Source: Woeseiaceae bacterium (GTDB lineage Bacteria; Pseudomonadota; Gammaproteobacteria; Steroidobacterales; Woeseiaceae). From it: 64,000 nt of DNA. The translations under genes were made by a program, and so were the position numbers. The notes beneath the pieces are model-generated. The model saw only the letters and a list, made by a program, of their open reading frames with translations. It had not been told where the DNA came from and made no database searches. The DNA lies in NCBI GenBank assembly GCA_028277185.1, contig JANQGQ010000044.1, positions 310,001 to 374,000 on the forward strand. Direction: 5' to 3'. Positions within the stretch are counted from its first letter, which is position 1, and each line of letters starts with the position of its first letter. Of this stretch, positions 43,646 to 52,289 are shown piece after piece.

Positions 43646-44680
43646 TTAGATGAGGTCTTCCTCAGAGAGGCGCGCCAGCGTTTCGCGCTGCCGCTCGATG
43701 AAGTGCGCACGCTCCGGCACGATATGGTCTTCGTTTTCGAGCAGCGTGTTCGGCGGATAGATCGACTGCTTGTAGGCTTCCTGGAACACCTCGAGGCGCT
43801 GCCGTGCAAAATAGTTGGGCATGCCCGGCCGCTGCCGGTAAGCCCGGAGCGCATCGATATCGATCGTGGCGTTCGCGGCGATGGACTCGCCGCCGGCCGC
43901 GTTGCACAGCACCTGCCCCTTGTAGTCCACGATCTTCGACATGCAGTCCGTCGAGGCCTGGGGCATGCCGGTGCCGTAGATGCCGCCGGTGTTTGCCGAT
44001 ACGAGGTACACGAGGTTCTCGATGGCGCGCGCACGCTTAGCGACGTCCTTCGGCGTCAGATCCGGGCTTGCGACCTCGCCGGTCGGGTGCAGGATGATCT
44101 CGGCGCCCCGCAGCGCGTGAGCGCGGCATACTTCCGGAAACAGGATCTCTTCCGACGCGCAGCAGGCGAGGCGGCCGAGTTCGGTGTCGACGACCGGAAA
44201 CACTGCGTCGATGCCGTAGATATCCAGGTAGCTGTCCCAGACGTCGTGCGGCGTTGGCGCGAACATCGATATCAGCCGCCGGTAGCGGAGCACGATGTCT
44301 CCGTTCGACGCCGTGATGAAGCAGGTCTGAAAGTACAGGCCCGGGAAGTGTGCGTCAGTCTCGTAGGCATTGCCGCAGAGATAGACGTCATTGGCCTGGG
44401 CAAGCTCGCCGAGCGCCGCGTACTCGGCGCCGTCCTCGCTGATTGCAGCTCTTTCCGCCCAGCCGTCGATCGTGTCGCCGAGCGGGTAGCCGGTCATGAA
44501 GTACTCGGGCAGCACCACCAGACGAAGGTCGGGGCCGATGAAGGCTTTGGCCGCGCGGACCTGGTCGTGGATGCGCTCAATCGCCCGAAGCATAGCCGGC
44601 CGGATCTCGGCGTCCGGCAGGCGGTTGACGGCGTCACAGCGTGTCTGCAGCGCAAGCGCCGTGTAGCGCGGCATGCTCAT
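43646..44680 (-). CDS. Nitrilase-superfamily carbon-nitrogen hydrolase
   Basis: The start is ATG 44680; the open frame upstream is out of register with the neighbour. Members hydrolyse nitriles, amides or carbamoyl groups with a Glu-Lys-Cys triad. Glu59 (LPEYFMTG) and Cys173 (RLACCASEEILFPE) are present. The Lys that normally follows Tyr-Arg is Arg (LRYRRLIS, 131-138), so the triad is altered or a subfamily variant. The 344-residue length is on the long side. It is last in the nine-gene minus-strand operon. Confidence 0.85.
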   Translation of the reverse strand: MSMPRYTALALQTRCDAVNRLPDAEIRPAMLRAIERIHDQVRAAKAFIGPDLRLVVLPEYFMTGYPLGDTIDGWAERAAISEDGAEYAALGELAQANDVYLCGNAYETDAHFPGLYFQTCFITASNGDIVLRYRRLISMFAPTPHDVWDSYLDIYGIDAVFPVVDTELGRLACCASEEILFPEVCRAHALRGAEIILHPTGEVASPDLTPKDVAKRARAIENLVYLVSANTGGIYGTGMPQASTDCMSKIVDYKGQVLCNAAGGESIAANATIDIDALRAYRQRPGMPNYFARQRLEVFQEAYKQSIYPPNTLLENEDHIVPERAHFIERQRETLARLSEEDLI

Positions 44681-44684
44681 GACA

Positions 44685-44978
44685 TCAGTCTCCGGTGATC
44701 TCGACGAGATGTACGTCGATGTTGGCGGCGCCTTCGCGCAACGCCTTGAGCTCCTGATACTCGGGGCAGTCCCAGAATGCTTTGGCGGCTTCCATCGACG
44801 GCCACTCCGAAACGACGATCTTACGCCTGTCCTCCGACCCTTCGAGCTGCTCGCTTGCACCGCGCATGACGCGATAGCGGCCGCCGTGCTGCTCGACGAG
44901 TGCCGGCGTCCGCTTTGCGTACTCGACGAACCGTTCCGGGTCGGTGATGTCGGCCTGGATAATCATGAATGCGCCCAT
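44685..44978 (-). CDS. DUF1330 family protein
   Basis: The start is ATG 44978, with GAGCGA upstream; the frame extends further but without a start. The 97-residue protein has the ferredoxin-like DUF1330 pattern (MIIQADITDPERFVEYA; VVSEWPSMEAAKAFWDCPEYQELKALRE). Such proteins often act as small monooxygenases, isomerases or stability factors in catabolic operons, but few are characterised. It lies 4 bases before the nitrilase start and 19 after the membrane protein. Confidence 0.9.
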   Translation of the reverse strand: MGAFMIIQADITDPERFVEYAKRTPALVEQHGGRYRVMRGASEQLEGSEDRRKIVVSEWPSMEAAKAFWDCPEYQELKALREGAANIDVHLVEITGD

Positions 44979-44997
44979 AGTCGCTCCTTCGTTTGAA

Positions 44998-45660
44998 TCA
45001 GATGAGGTGCAGTCCCAACGCGGCGCTGGCGAACAAGCCGAGCCAGATTGCCACAACGAAAGGCCGGGTGCCTCCCAGCGTCGCGTTGATGGCGGCGTCG
45101 TCTGCCGGGGTCCCCTTGCCTTGCGCGATGTTCGCGAACGCGGCCCCGAAAGGTTTGAGCTTTATGCGTACGACGAGGCCGAGGCCGATGAGAGCGCCGT
45201 AGATCATGAGCTTGATCGCCAGCCAGTAGGGAAGGCCGGCGATCCCGGCGAACAGGGCTGCCGCTCCGCTACCCAGAAGCGTCAGCGCAAGCACGAGCCT
45301 GAAACCGAAGTCGAAGCGCGTCACGAATGCCTTCGCGGGCGTCGCCGAGGCGATGTGCAGGTATACGACCATGCCGAGCCATGCGAAGCAGGCAAGCCAG
45401 ACAGCCGTCATGATCGCGGCGTTGAATGGCAGCAGCCCGCCGAGCCAGGCGAGGTGCAGCCCGAGCGGCAGCATCATCGTCATGCAGATGCGCGGTACCT
45501 GGTCGAGCCAGAAGAGAATCTTCGCGGCAGCTACGCGGACTTCGGGAGAGTGCCTGGGGTTGGCGACCCAGTAGCTGGAATGGAATACGCCAAGGTCGCC
45601 GCCGAGCCAATAGGCGAAACCGACGATGTGCAGGAATTTGAACAACAGGTATTCGTTCAT
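44998..45660 (-). CDS. Integral membrane protein, paralogue of the protein at 29956-30612
   Basis: This 220-residue protein has about six helices and begins KFLHIVGFAYWLGGDLGVF, matching the protein at 29956-30612. LGGGRSP-type text is absent; instead a Pro-Arg pair in the second loop (QVPRICMTMMLPLGLHLAW) parallels RLPRSALALIIPSGLQLAV of that protein. The function is unknown. Its ATG overlaps the alpha/beta hydrolase stop by 4 bases, so it belongs to the nine-gene operon. Membrane-bound cofactor or heme handling is a guess only. Confidence 0.78.
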   Translation of the reverse strand: MNEYLLFKFLHIVGFAYWLGGDLGVFHSSYWVANPRHSPEVRVAAAKILFWLDQVPRICMTMMLPLGLHLAWLGGLLPFNAAIMTAVWLACFAWLGMVVYLHIASATPAKAFVTRFDFGFRLVLALTLLGSGAAALFAGIAGLPYWLAIKLMIYGALIGLGLVVRIKLKPFGAAFANIAQGKGTPADDAAINATLGGTRPFVVAIWLGLFASAALGLHLI

Positions 45661-46475
45661 TGGCGTCCGTCCACTGCGGCCAACACGTACCCGGCGATGC
45701 GGGCGGCGCCGGCCTCGAACACGGCGCCCGCGATATCGTCGGCATCGACGAACGTCGCGGCAGGAACGGCTGCCGCGGCCTCGCGCGTGGCGTCGGCAAG
45801 GCCGGAATCTGTGGCGATGATCGTGAACCGTGCGGCGACGCTTGCGTCGAGTGCCGCGAAACGCGCCGCGCAGGGATAGGAAAAGGCGGCGAGGAATGCC
45901 TCGTGATCCCGGGGCGCGGCACGCAGGTGTTCGGCAAGCAGCTCGATCGAACGGTCAAGGCCGGCCAGCTCGATGCGGCTGCTGACGTCGGCCTGCCACG
46001 CCGGTTCGAGGCTTCTGAACTCGCCGCTCAGCGCCAGCGGTTGGCCGGCCCCCTCCCGCAGCGCGGCCTGGCGGGTCTCATCGAAGTAGGGGACGTCGCA
46101 GAGCACGAGCCGCCCGCAGCGCTCCGGCACCGTCAAAGCCATCTCGGCGGCGACGAGGCAGCCGGTGTGAAAGCCCAGGATATCGACCGGTCCCTCCAGC
46201 TTCATTCCGTCGAGGCACGCCTGCATGGCGGCCGCGAAGTCCGCAATGGCCGGCGCGGCGGTGAGCGCGGTCGAGCCGCCGTAGCCTGGATAGTCGGGCG
46301 CGAGTACGTCACGCCTGGCGTTGAGGTACGGCATCGCGGTCGTGAAGTACAGTCCGCTGTAGGGCGCAGGATGCAGGCATAAGAGCGGCGGGGCGCTCCG
46401 GACCCCGGCGGGCAGCCGACGTATGTGCAGTTGCCCCGTCGGCGTATCGACGTAGTGTCCGCGTACGGCGCTCAT
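45657..46475 (-). CDS. Alpha/beta hydrolase-fold protein with His at the nucleophile position
   Basis: The 272-residue chain has the hydrolase fold (LLCLHPAPYSGLYF oxyanion strand; VLAPDYPGYGGS). The nucleophile elbow reads GFHTG (101-105) where G-x-S-x-G is expected, so His103 replaces Ser. The usual late His is not obvious either (VDADDIAGAVFE stands in its place). It may have lost hydrolase activity or use other chemistry. The protein at 62224-63054 shares the same change. It lies in the nine-gene operon between the MFS and membrane genes. Confidence 0.8.
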   Translation of the reverse strand: MSAVRGHYVDTPTGQLHIRRLPAGVRSAPPLLCLHPAPYSGLYFTTAMPYLNARRDVLAPDYPGYGGSTALTAAPAIADFAAAMQACLDGMKLEGPVDILGFHTGCLVAAEMALTVPERCGRLVLCDVPYFDETRQAALREGAGQPLALSGEFRSLEPAWQADVSSRIELAGLDRSIELLAEHLRAAPRDHEAFLAAFSYPCAARFAALDASVAARFTIIATDSGLADATREAAAAVPAATFVDADDIAGAVFEAGAARIAGYVLAAVDGRQ

Positions 46476-46485
46476 GAGGTCCTCG

Positions 46486-47808
46486 TCACGTGCTTGCCGT
46501 TTGCTCGTGCTGCAGGTCGTGCTCCCGTCGGTACAGCCGGCGCGCGAACGGAATCAGAAACAGTACCGGTATGCCGTAGATCGCCACCGTGAGGGCCGCT
46601 GCCCGATTCAGGTGTTCGTTGCCGAGATAGTCGCTGAGTGCGCCGACCGTGTTCGGGCCGAGGAACAGGCCCAGCATGCTGACGATCATGTAGTAGAGCG
46701 CCGCCGTCTGTCCGCGAAACTGCGACGGCGTGATGTTCATGAGCGCGGTTACCGACGTCGCCGTCGTCGTCGCGATGCCGATCGTGTTGAAGACGATGAC
46801 GGCGAATGCGATTTCCGGCGTCGGCATCAAGGGCGCGGCGATGCCCGTCGGGACGATGAACAGTACGCCGACAATCATGATGAATAGCGGCGCGTCGCTG
46901 ATGCCGCGCTTGTACAGCCGGTCGTTGATGATGCCGGCGAGGTTCACGGTCAGCGGGCCGATCGCCAGTAAGAGAATACCGTTCCATAGCGCATACTGCT
47001 GCGGTAGCCAGCCCCAGGTCCGCTGAAACATCGGTGCGTAGAAGAACTGGCTGTAGGCGACGATCACCATGAAGCTCGCGAACGCCAGGCAGCAGCCGTA
47101 GACGCGCCAGTGGCGCCGGAAGTACGCCAGCGTGTCGAAGATCGTCCGCTTGTCTTGGTCGCTGGCGCTGATCCGACGCGGCGGCTCGCGAAGGGTGAGC
47201 ATCAGGAAGGCGACCAGGATACCAGGCAGTCCGACTACGATGAACGTGAACTGCCACGGCTTTACGGAGCCGAACACCGGCATGTCGATAAACGGCGTGC
47301 CGCTGGCCCATTCGAGGATGCCGGCACTGACGAGCGAAGCGATACCGGCGCCGACCGACAGCGCGGCCGAATAGAACGCAATCGGCTTGCCGCGCTTCTC
47401 GCGCGGGAAGCTGTCGGAAATCATCGACATCGCGCAGGGGCCGAGCGTGGCTTCGCCGGCGCCCACGGACATGCGGGCGAGGAAAAGGTGAGCGAAGTTT
47501 TTCGCGAGGCCACAGGCGACGGTCGCCGCCGACCAGACGAAAACGCCGATGCCGAGTATCCAGGTGCGCCGATAGCGATCGGCGAGATAGCCGAGCGGCA
47601 GCCCCATCGTTGCGTAGAAAATCGCGAACGCCGTCGTGCCGACGAGCGAAACCTGCAGGTCCGTGAGGCCGAAGTCCGCCTTGATCGGCTCGATCAGGAG
47701 GCCGAAGACGTAGCGATCCACGAACGACAGGATGTACGCGATCGTGAGCATCACGACCATGTACCAGGCGTAGGTACTGCTGGGGTATTGCTTCGCGTCG
47801 GTCTGCAT
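46486..47808 (-). CDS. MFS transporter
   Basis: A 440-residue inner-membrane carrier with about 12 helices. After helix 2 it has LGYLADRYRRTWILG, the MFS loop motif, and helix 1 reads VVMLTIAYILSFVDRYVFG, the type seen in the spinster/ACS-like group. It is in the middle of the nine-gene operon, 7 bases after the VOC gene and 10 before the hydrolase gene, so it probably imports the operon's substrate across the inner membrane. Confidence 0.88.
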   Translation of the reverse strand: MQTDAKQYPSSTYAWYMVVMLTIAYILSFVDRYVFGLLIEPIKADFGLTDLQVSLVGTTAFAIFYATMGLPLGYLADRYRRTWILGIGVFVWSAATVACGLAKNFAHLFLARMSVGAGEATLGPCAMSMISDSFPREKRGKPIAFYSAALSVGAGIASLVSAGILEWASGTPFIDMPVFGSVKPWQFTFIVVGLPGILVAFLMLTLREPPRRISASDQDKRTIFDTLAYFRRHWRVYGCCLAFASFMVIVAYSQFFYAPMFQRTWGWLPQQYALWNGILLLAIGPLTVNLAGIINDRLYKRGISDAPLFIMIVGVLFIVPTGIAAPLMPTPEIAFAVIVFNTIGIATTTATSVTALMNITPSQFRGQTAALYYMIVSMLGLFLGPNTVGALSDYLGNEHLNRAAALTVAIYGIPVLFLIPFARRLYRREHDLQHEQTAST

Positions 47809-47815
47809 GCGGGAG

Positions 47816-48259
47816 CTAGCTGATGATCTTGTAGATGACCGTCAGGTTGCCGTCGTAGTCGGCAATCCCGACTTCGCGCCCGCGGCGCCCGTCACGCGTC
47901 AGCAACTCGCCTTCCTCGTAGACGTGGCAGCCGGCATCGCGCGCGGCGGCGACCACGGCATCGACATCCGCGACGTCGAGCACGATAGCGCTGCGGCGCG
48001 GCATCGGCAGTTCGGGCAGCGGTGTCGATACTTCCGTGAGCGCCATGACGCGCGGCTGGCCCGGCGCGCTCAGCACCGCAAAGCGGATTGTGTCGACGGG
48101 ATCGATCTCGAACACCGAGTAGGAATACGAATCTGTCGCGGAGTCCTTCGCGAAGGCAAGCTCGAAGCCGAGCACGCCGCAGTAGAAGACGAGTGCGCGG
48201 TCCAGGTCGCTGACGAGGAAATTGGCGCGCTGGAAACGAACGCGCTGACCTTCGCTCAT
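47816..48259 (-). CDS. VOC family protein
   Basis: The start is ATG 48259, overlapping the reductase stop. The 147-residue protein is a single VOC module (FQRANFLVSDLDRALVFYCGVLGF; VVAAARDAGCHVYEE; REVGIADYDGNLTVIYKI). The final strand normally carries a metal ligand, and here reads NLTVIYKI without a clear Glu, so metal binding is uncertain. It is one of five VOC-containing proteins in the window. It belongs to the nine-gene operon. Confidence 0.85.
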   Translation of the reverse strand: MSEGQRVRFQRANFLVSDLDRALVFYCGVLGFELAFAKDSATDSYSYSVFEIDPVDTIRFAVLSAPGQPRVMALTEVSTPLPELPMPRRSAIVLDVADVDAVVAAARDAGCHVYEEGELLTRDGRRGREVGIADYDGNLTVIYKIIS

Positions 48260-49299
48260 GGCTGGTCTCCCTGGTCGTGAGGTCCGCGGCGCACCCGGAC
48301 CAAGGCCATGCCGGTGTTCGTGCCGGCGTATAGGCTTGCGAGCGCTTCGGGCAGTGCGTCGAAACCGTCGAATACGTGCTCCACGGGACGCACTTCGCCC
48401 GACGCCAGCCAGCGGCACATGTCCGTCTCGGCGCGATCGAAGTCGTCGATGTGGTTGTAGATGAAAAAGCCCTGCATCGTCGAGTTCGTGCGCCGCAGCC
48501 GCGTGTAGTTCGTGAGCCCGTAGGGCTCGTCGAGCAAGTACTCCGAGATCGATCCGCAAAGAACGATACGCGAGTGCATCGCGAGATTCTCGAGCACGAT
48601 GGAAAGCGTATCGCCGCCGACGTTGTCGAAGTACAGATCGACGCCGTCCGGGCACGCGGCCGGAACTGCCTTCGCGAGGTCTTCCGCCTTGTAGTCGATG
48701 GCCACGTCGCAGCCGAGCTCGCGGATCAGCGCGCACTTGGCGGGCCCGCCCGCGATGCCGACGACGCGACAGCCCATGGCTTTCGCGATCTGAACCACGA
48801 ATGTACCGACACCGCCCGCCGCGCCGGAGATCACGACGACATCGTCCGGCCGCGGCCGGCCGCAGTCGACAAAGCCGAAGTAGGCCGAGAACCCCGTCAT
48901 GCCGAGCGCGCTGAGCGCGATCGAATAGGGCAGGCCGACGTCCGGCACCTTGCGGAACTTCTCCTGCGCCGTGCCGCTCGACACTTTGTAGGTCTGCCAG
49001 CCGGTCTGCCCGTGCACGAACTCGCCGACCCTGAAGTCGGGGTGATTCGACTCGACGACTTCGGCGACGCCGCGCCCGTGAATCACGTCGCCGATCGACA
49101 GCGGGCGTTCGCCCGCGACGGCTTCGCCGCTCATGTACATGCGCATGACCGGCGCGAGGTTGAGGTAGTAAGCTTTGAGCAGGAATTCGCCAGCGCCGGG
49201 TTCCGGTATCGGCGTCTCCGCGTACTCGAAGTCGTCGCGGACGACATTACCCCGCGGTCTCCGGGCCACGCGCCACTGACAGTTCCTGTCCTCTCTCAC
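48256..49299 (-). CDS. NADP-dependent double-bond reductase (MDR family)
   Basis: A 347-residue paralogue of the protein at 40396-41397. It has YLNLAPVMRMYMSG where that protein has LSLDPYLRGK, the cofactor loop SGAAGGVGTFVVQIA and DLYFDNVGGDTL. The family reduces conjugated C=C bonds with NADPH and has no zinc. The start is GTG 49299 with only a weak ribosome site, 15 bases after the VOC gene. It is third in the nine-gene operon. Confidence 0.88.
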   Translation of the reverse strand: MREDRNCQWRVARRPRGNVVRDDFEYAETPIPEPGAGEFLLKAYYLNLAPVMRMYMSGEAVAGERPLSIGDVIHGRGVAEVVESNHPDFRVGEFVHGQTGWQTYKVSSGTAQEKFRKVPDVGLPYSIALSALGMTGFSAYFGFVDCGRPRPDDVVVISGAAGGVGTFVVQIAKAMGCRVVGIAGGPAKCALIRELGCDVAIDYKAEDLAKAVPAACPDGVDLYFDNVGGDTLSIVLENLAMHSRIVLCGSISEYLLDEPYGLTNYTRLRRTNSTMQGFFIYNHIDDFDRAETDMCRWLASGEVRPVEHVFDGFDALPEALASLYAGTNTGMALVRVRRGPHDQGDQP

Positions 49300-49314
49300 C
49301 GCTGTCCACGCGCA

Positions 49315-49791
49315 CTACGCATCGGTGATTTTGAGGACCTGATTGCACTCGAAGAAGTAACCGTCCGGATCGAATAGCGAGACGCTCAGAAAGTGTTTGA
49401 CGCGGCCGTCGTGGCCGGTGACCGACCATTCGCACGGCTCGGTATGCACGCGGGTGCCGAGCGTCTTCGCCGCCTCGTAGCTGGCCAGCGCGTCCTCGGC
49501 CTCGACGACGAATACCGGGTTGCCGAAGCCGACCTGGGTGGGGATTTCGTCAGGCGCCGGTAGCGGGGGATCGATCCACTGCAACAGCCCGATCATGCCG
49601 ATCTTCGGATCATCCGCCTGCATGATCGTAAGGTGCGTCTTGTCGCCTGCCTTGCCGGCGGCCAGCCTCTTGCCCGACAGCGTGAAATCCGTATCCATCC
49701 AGACCGACATGCCGAGCACCTGTTCGTACCACCGCCGCGATGCCGCGATGTCGCGGACGATCAGCGTCGTGCGTTTGACGATGCTCGCCAT
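49315..49791 (-). CDS. VOC family protein
   Basis: The 158-residue single VOC module has KRTTLIVRDIAASRRWYEQVLGM at the start and SVSLFDPDGYFFECNQ at the end, with the final Glu in the position of a metal ligand. The middle strand region (LTIMQADDPKIGMIGLLQW) resembles that of the exported VOC protein at 63051 (VGVIGLLQY), so the two may act on related molecules. It is second in the nine-gene operon, 26 bases after the DUF1838 gene. Confidence 0.88.
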   Translation of the reverse strand: MASIVKRTTLIVRDIAASRRWYEQVLGMSVWMDTDFTLSGKRLAAGKAGDKTHLTIMQADDPKIGMIGLLQWIDPPLPAPDEIPTQVGFGNPVFVVEAEDALASYEAAKTLGTRVHTEPCEWSVTGHDGRVKHFLSVSLFDPDGYFFECNQVLKITDA

Positions 49792-49817
49792 CGTTGGTAC
49801 TCCGCTGACGCGATGTG

Positions 49818-50711
49818 CTACTCGCGGTCCGGCGCGATGCGGTCGCCGTCGCGGATCTTCTGATAGTAGATCCAGCTCGTCTCGTTACGCCGCGGGTCGT
49901 CGAGGGGCGGAGGCGCCGTGTATTCGGGATAGTGCTGCTCGATTTCCGCTTTCATCGTGTCGGAGATCTGGTCGAAGGAATCGAGCTTCCGGCCCGCCGT
50001 GTGCATGTAGATGACGCCCTCGCGGCCGTTCATCATCATCCACGGCAGCCAGTCGGACATCCGGGCCCAGCCGACCTGCACATCGGCCGTCGTCGTTTCG
50101 GGATCGAGCAGCGATTCGACGTCGCCCATGAAGTTGAACATTTCGGTCGCGTGATAGGTGCCGCCGATTTCTTTCTGATACTCGCCGCCGAGCGGGTTCG
50201 GATACCAGAGCGGGAACGTCGTCGTGCTCCACCAGCGGTGCCCGAGGATGTCGCCGGTCCAGGTCGCGGGCCTGCCGTCGCGGCCGATCGTGTACGAGGA
50301 GAAATTCACCGGGTCGTTCGCGACGTGCAGGACGTCCACGGTCTCGCCGGTCCATGGATTGTCCCAGGTCGAGAGGACTTCGCCGGTTTGCGGATCCTTG
50401 TAGAGCAGGATCTCGCGCGACACGAGCTTGTAGCCCTTGCCGCGCTGCTCGTCCTCGACCGTCGAGCAGGCACGAACGTTCATGCCTTCGACCTTGAAGA
50501 GCAGGCGGTCCTTTTCGCCCTGGCGCCGCGAGTAGGCATTGCCGTGCCACCAGTAGGTGATCGGCTCACCGTCGACGGTCGAGCAGCCGATCTTGCGGCC
50601 GATCGTCAGCGCGTCGTCCGGATCGTTCGGATCGAGAGAGTCGGCGATCGCGGGTAGTGCGATGACGACCGCGCCGAGCGCAGACAGTGCGATTTTCAGA
50701 TACGCGTTCAT
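49818..50711 (-). CDS. Exported DUF1838 family protein
   Basis: Residues 1-23 form a signal peptide (IALSALGAVVIALPAIADS). The mature part fits DUF1838 (TYWWHGNAYSRRQGEKD; LLYKDPQTGEVLSTWDNPWTGE; VLHVANDPVNFSSY), a family of unknown function often found near catabolic genes. Many aromatic residues suggest a lipocalin-like ligand cavity, which is an inference. It is the first gene of the nine-gene operon and lies 45 bases downstream of the shared dyad copy at 50756. Confidence 0.85.
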   Translation of the reverse strand: MNAYLKIALSALGAVVIALPAIADSLDPNDPDDALTIGRKIGCSTVDGEPITYWWHGNAYSRRQGEKDRLLFKVEGMNVRACSTVEDEQRGKGYKLVSREILLYKDPQTGEVLSTWDNPWTGETVDVLHVANDPVNFSSYTIGRDGRPATWTGDILGHRWWSTTTFPLWYPNPLGGEYQKEIGGTYHATEMFNFMGDVESLLDPETTTADVQVGWARMSDWLPWMMMNGREGVIYMHTAGRKLDSFDQISDTMKAEIEQHYPEYTAPPPLDDPRRNETSWIYYQKIRDGDRIAPDRE

Positions 50712-50755
50712 TTGGGAAGTCTCCGAGGGCAGCGGTCTACGGCTGCATTGAATAT

Positions 50756-50777
50756 ATTGTTATATGTATAGATCATT
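50756..50777 (+). promoter_or_regulatory. Shared 22-bp dyad, copy 6
   Basis: Arms ATTGTTATA and AGATCATT; the right arm is identical to that of the copy at 41436. It lies 45 bases upstream of the DUF1838 start, so it would control the nine-gene operon that runs down to 43646. The remaining gap (50712-50841) holds nothing else I can see. Confidence 0.7.
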
Positions 50778-50841
50778 ATGCCTGAGCGGCGGCGCCAAGC
50801 CAATCGCCCGGCGCAGAGCCATACGCCGTCACCGGCCAGGT

Positions 50842-52080
50842 TCAGGGCGCTTCGAGCTGGCGGATGCGCGGCACGAACAACATCAGGAGGACGGCCGACA
50901 CGAGGTGAGCGATGCCGACGATCACGAACACGGGTTCGTAGCCCGAACTCGTTATCAGATAGCCGGCGCCGGCCTGAAGGATGGCGGCGCCGAGGCTCCC
51001 GACGGCGCCGAAGACACCCCAGACCGTTGCGACCTTGGCGGCCGGAAACAGGTCGGAAGGCAGCGTGAAGAATACCGCGCCCTTGATCTGAATCGCGAAC
51101 ATGGCGAGACAGATCAGCGCGAGGGCCAGCATGGCGTGGTCGGCCGAGAATGCCGGAATCGCGACGAGTACCAGCAGCGCGCCCAGCCAGACCACGATCT
51201 TGCGCGCGGCGTCGACCGAGTAACCGCGGCGTATGAACCAGCTCGAAAGATAACCGCCGGTCAACGCGCCGAGATCGGCGGCGATCCACGGCAGCCAGGC
51301 GAACAGCGCGATGTCGCGCAGGTTGAAGCCGCGCTCGTCCATCAGGTACTGCGGCAGCCAGAACAGAAAGAAGTAGAAGGGGAAGTCACTCACGAAGCGG
51401 GATGCCATCAGGCCCCAGAACTCCTTGTATTTCAGGAGCGACACCCAGGATTCCTTGCTGACCTGCGGCGAGCGTTCCCGGAGGATGAGCGTTCGCTCGC
51501 TTGCCGGGATGCCCGGGTGCTCCTCCGGCAGCCAGTACCAGCGCTGCCACAGCCAGACCCAGATCAGGCCCAGCACTCCGGGAATGATGAAGGCCCATCG
51601 CCAGCCGATCGTTTCGATGGCGAGCACGGTCGCCGGTGGCGTGATGATGGCGCCGAGGCCGGCGCCGAGCATGAAGATGCTGACGCCCGAGGAGCGTTCT
51701 TTCGTGGGAAACCACTCCGCTACGGCCTTCGTCGCGGCGGGAAAGTTGGCGGCCTCGGCCAATCCCAACAGTGCCCGGAACGACAGGAAGCTCAGGAATC
51801 CGCGCCCGGCCGCGTGCAGGATCGTGGCGATACTCCAGAGCGCGGCAGCCAGACTGAACGCACGCTTGGTCCCGAGCCGGTCGATCAGCGGGCCCGAGAT
51901 GAGTTGGCCGATGCCGTAGGTCAGCAGAAACCAGAACGAGATCCAGCCGTACTGCTCGGCGTCGATCGAGAACTGCTCCCGGATCACCGGCGCCGCGACG
52001 CTGAAGACCGAGCGGTCCACGTAGTTGATCGTCGTGATGATGGCGAGGAGGATCGCGATGCGCCAGCGCATTGCCATCAT
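50842..52080 (-). CDS. MFS transporter, ACS (organic anion) type
   Basis: A 412-residue, 12-helix inner-membrane carrier. Helix 1 ends TTINYVDRSVFSVAAPVI, and RALLGLAEAANFPAATKAVAEWFP is the block typical of the anion:cation symporter group (hexuronate and aromatic acid carriers). GGAGACGA lies before the start. It is divergent from the TonB receptor gene at 52290 across the shared dyad, so the two probably carry the same substrate through the two membranes. Confidence 0.9.
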   Translation of the reverse strand: MMAMRWRIAILLAIITTINYVDRSVFSVAAPVIREQFSIDAEQYGWISFWFLLTYGIGQLISGPLIDRLGTKRAFSLAAALWSIATILHAAGRGFLSFLSFRALLGLAEAANFPAATKAVAEWFPTKERSSGVSIFMLGAGLGAIITPPATVLAIETIGWRWAFIIPGVLGLIWVWLWQRWYWLPEEHPGIPASERTLILRERSPQVSKESWVSLLKYKEFWGLMASRFVSDFPFYFFLFWLPQYLMDERGFNLRDIALFAWLPWIAADLGALTGGYLSSWFIRRGYSVDAARKIVVWLGALLVLVAIPAFSADHAMLALALICLAMFAIQIKGAVFFTLPSDLFPAAKVATVWGVFGAVGSLGAAILQAGAGYLITSSGYEPVFVIVGIAHLVSAVLLMLFVPRIRQLEAP

Positions 52081-52199
52081 TCGTCTCCGGGCCGGTTCAG
52101 ATCGGGCGCGCCCGACGCGTGCCGGGCGTCAAAGCTGCCGGACATCCCGCTTCGCGGTAGTCGGGTCCGCAGCGACCGCAGGTTTTGCCATAAAGAGAT

Positions 52200-52221
52200 A
52201 ATGATATGTGTTTATATCCTT
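52200..52221 (+). promoter_or_regulatory. Shared 22-bp dyad, copy 7
   Basis: Arms AATGATATG and ATATCCTT, with GATAT and ATATC in perfect inverted repeat around GTGTTT. It lies between the divergent MFS (52080) and TonB receptor (52290) genes, 119 and 68 bases from their starts. Confidence 0.65.
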
Positions 52222-52289
52222 TTTTGGTGTAGTATCCCCCTTAGCCGCCCAGCCGGCAACAAAATCCGAATATCCAGGGGGAGAATTGG

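Noticed and set aside
44681..44860. N-terminal extension of the nitrilase gene
   Set aside because: These 60 codons are the DUF1330 gene read out of frame. The nitrilase starts cleanly at 44680.
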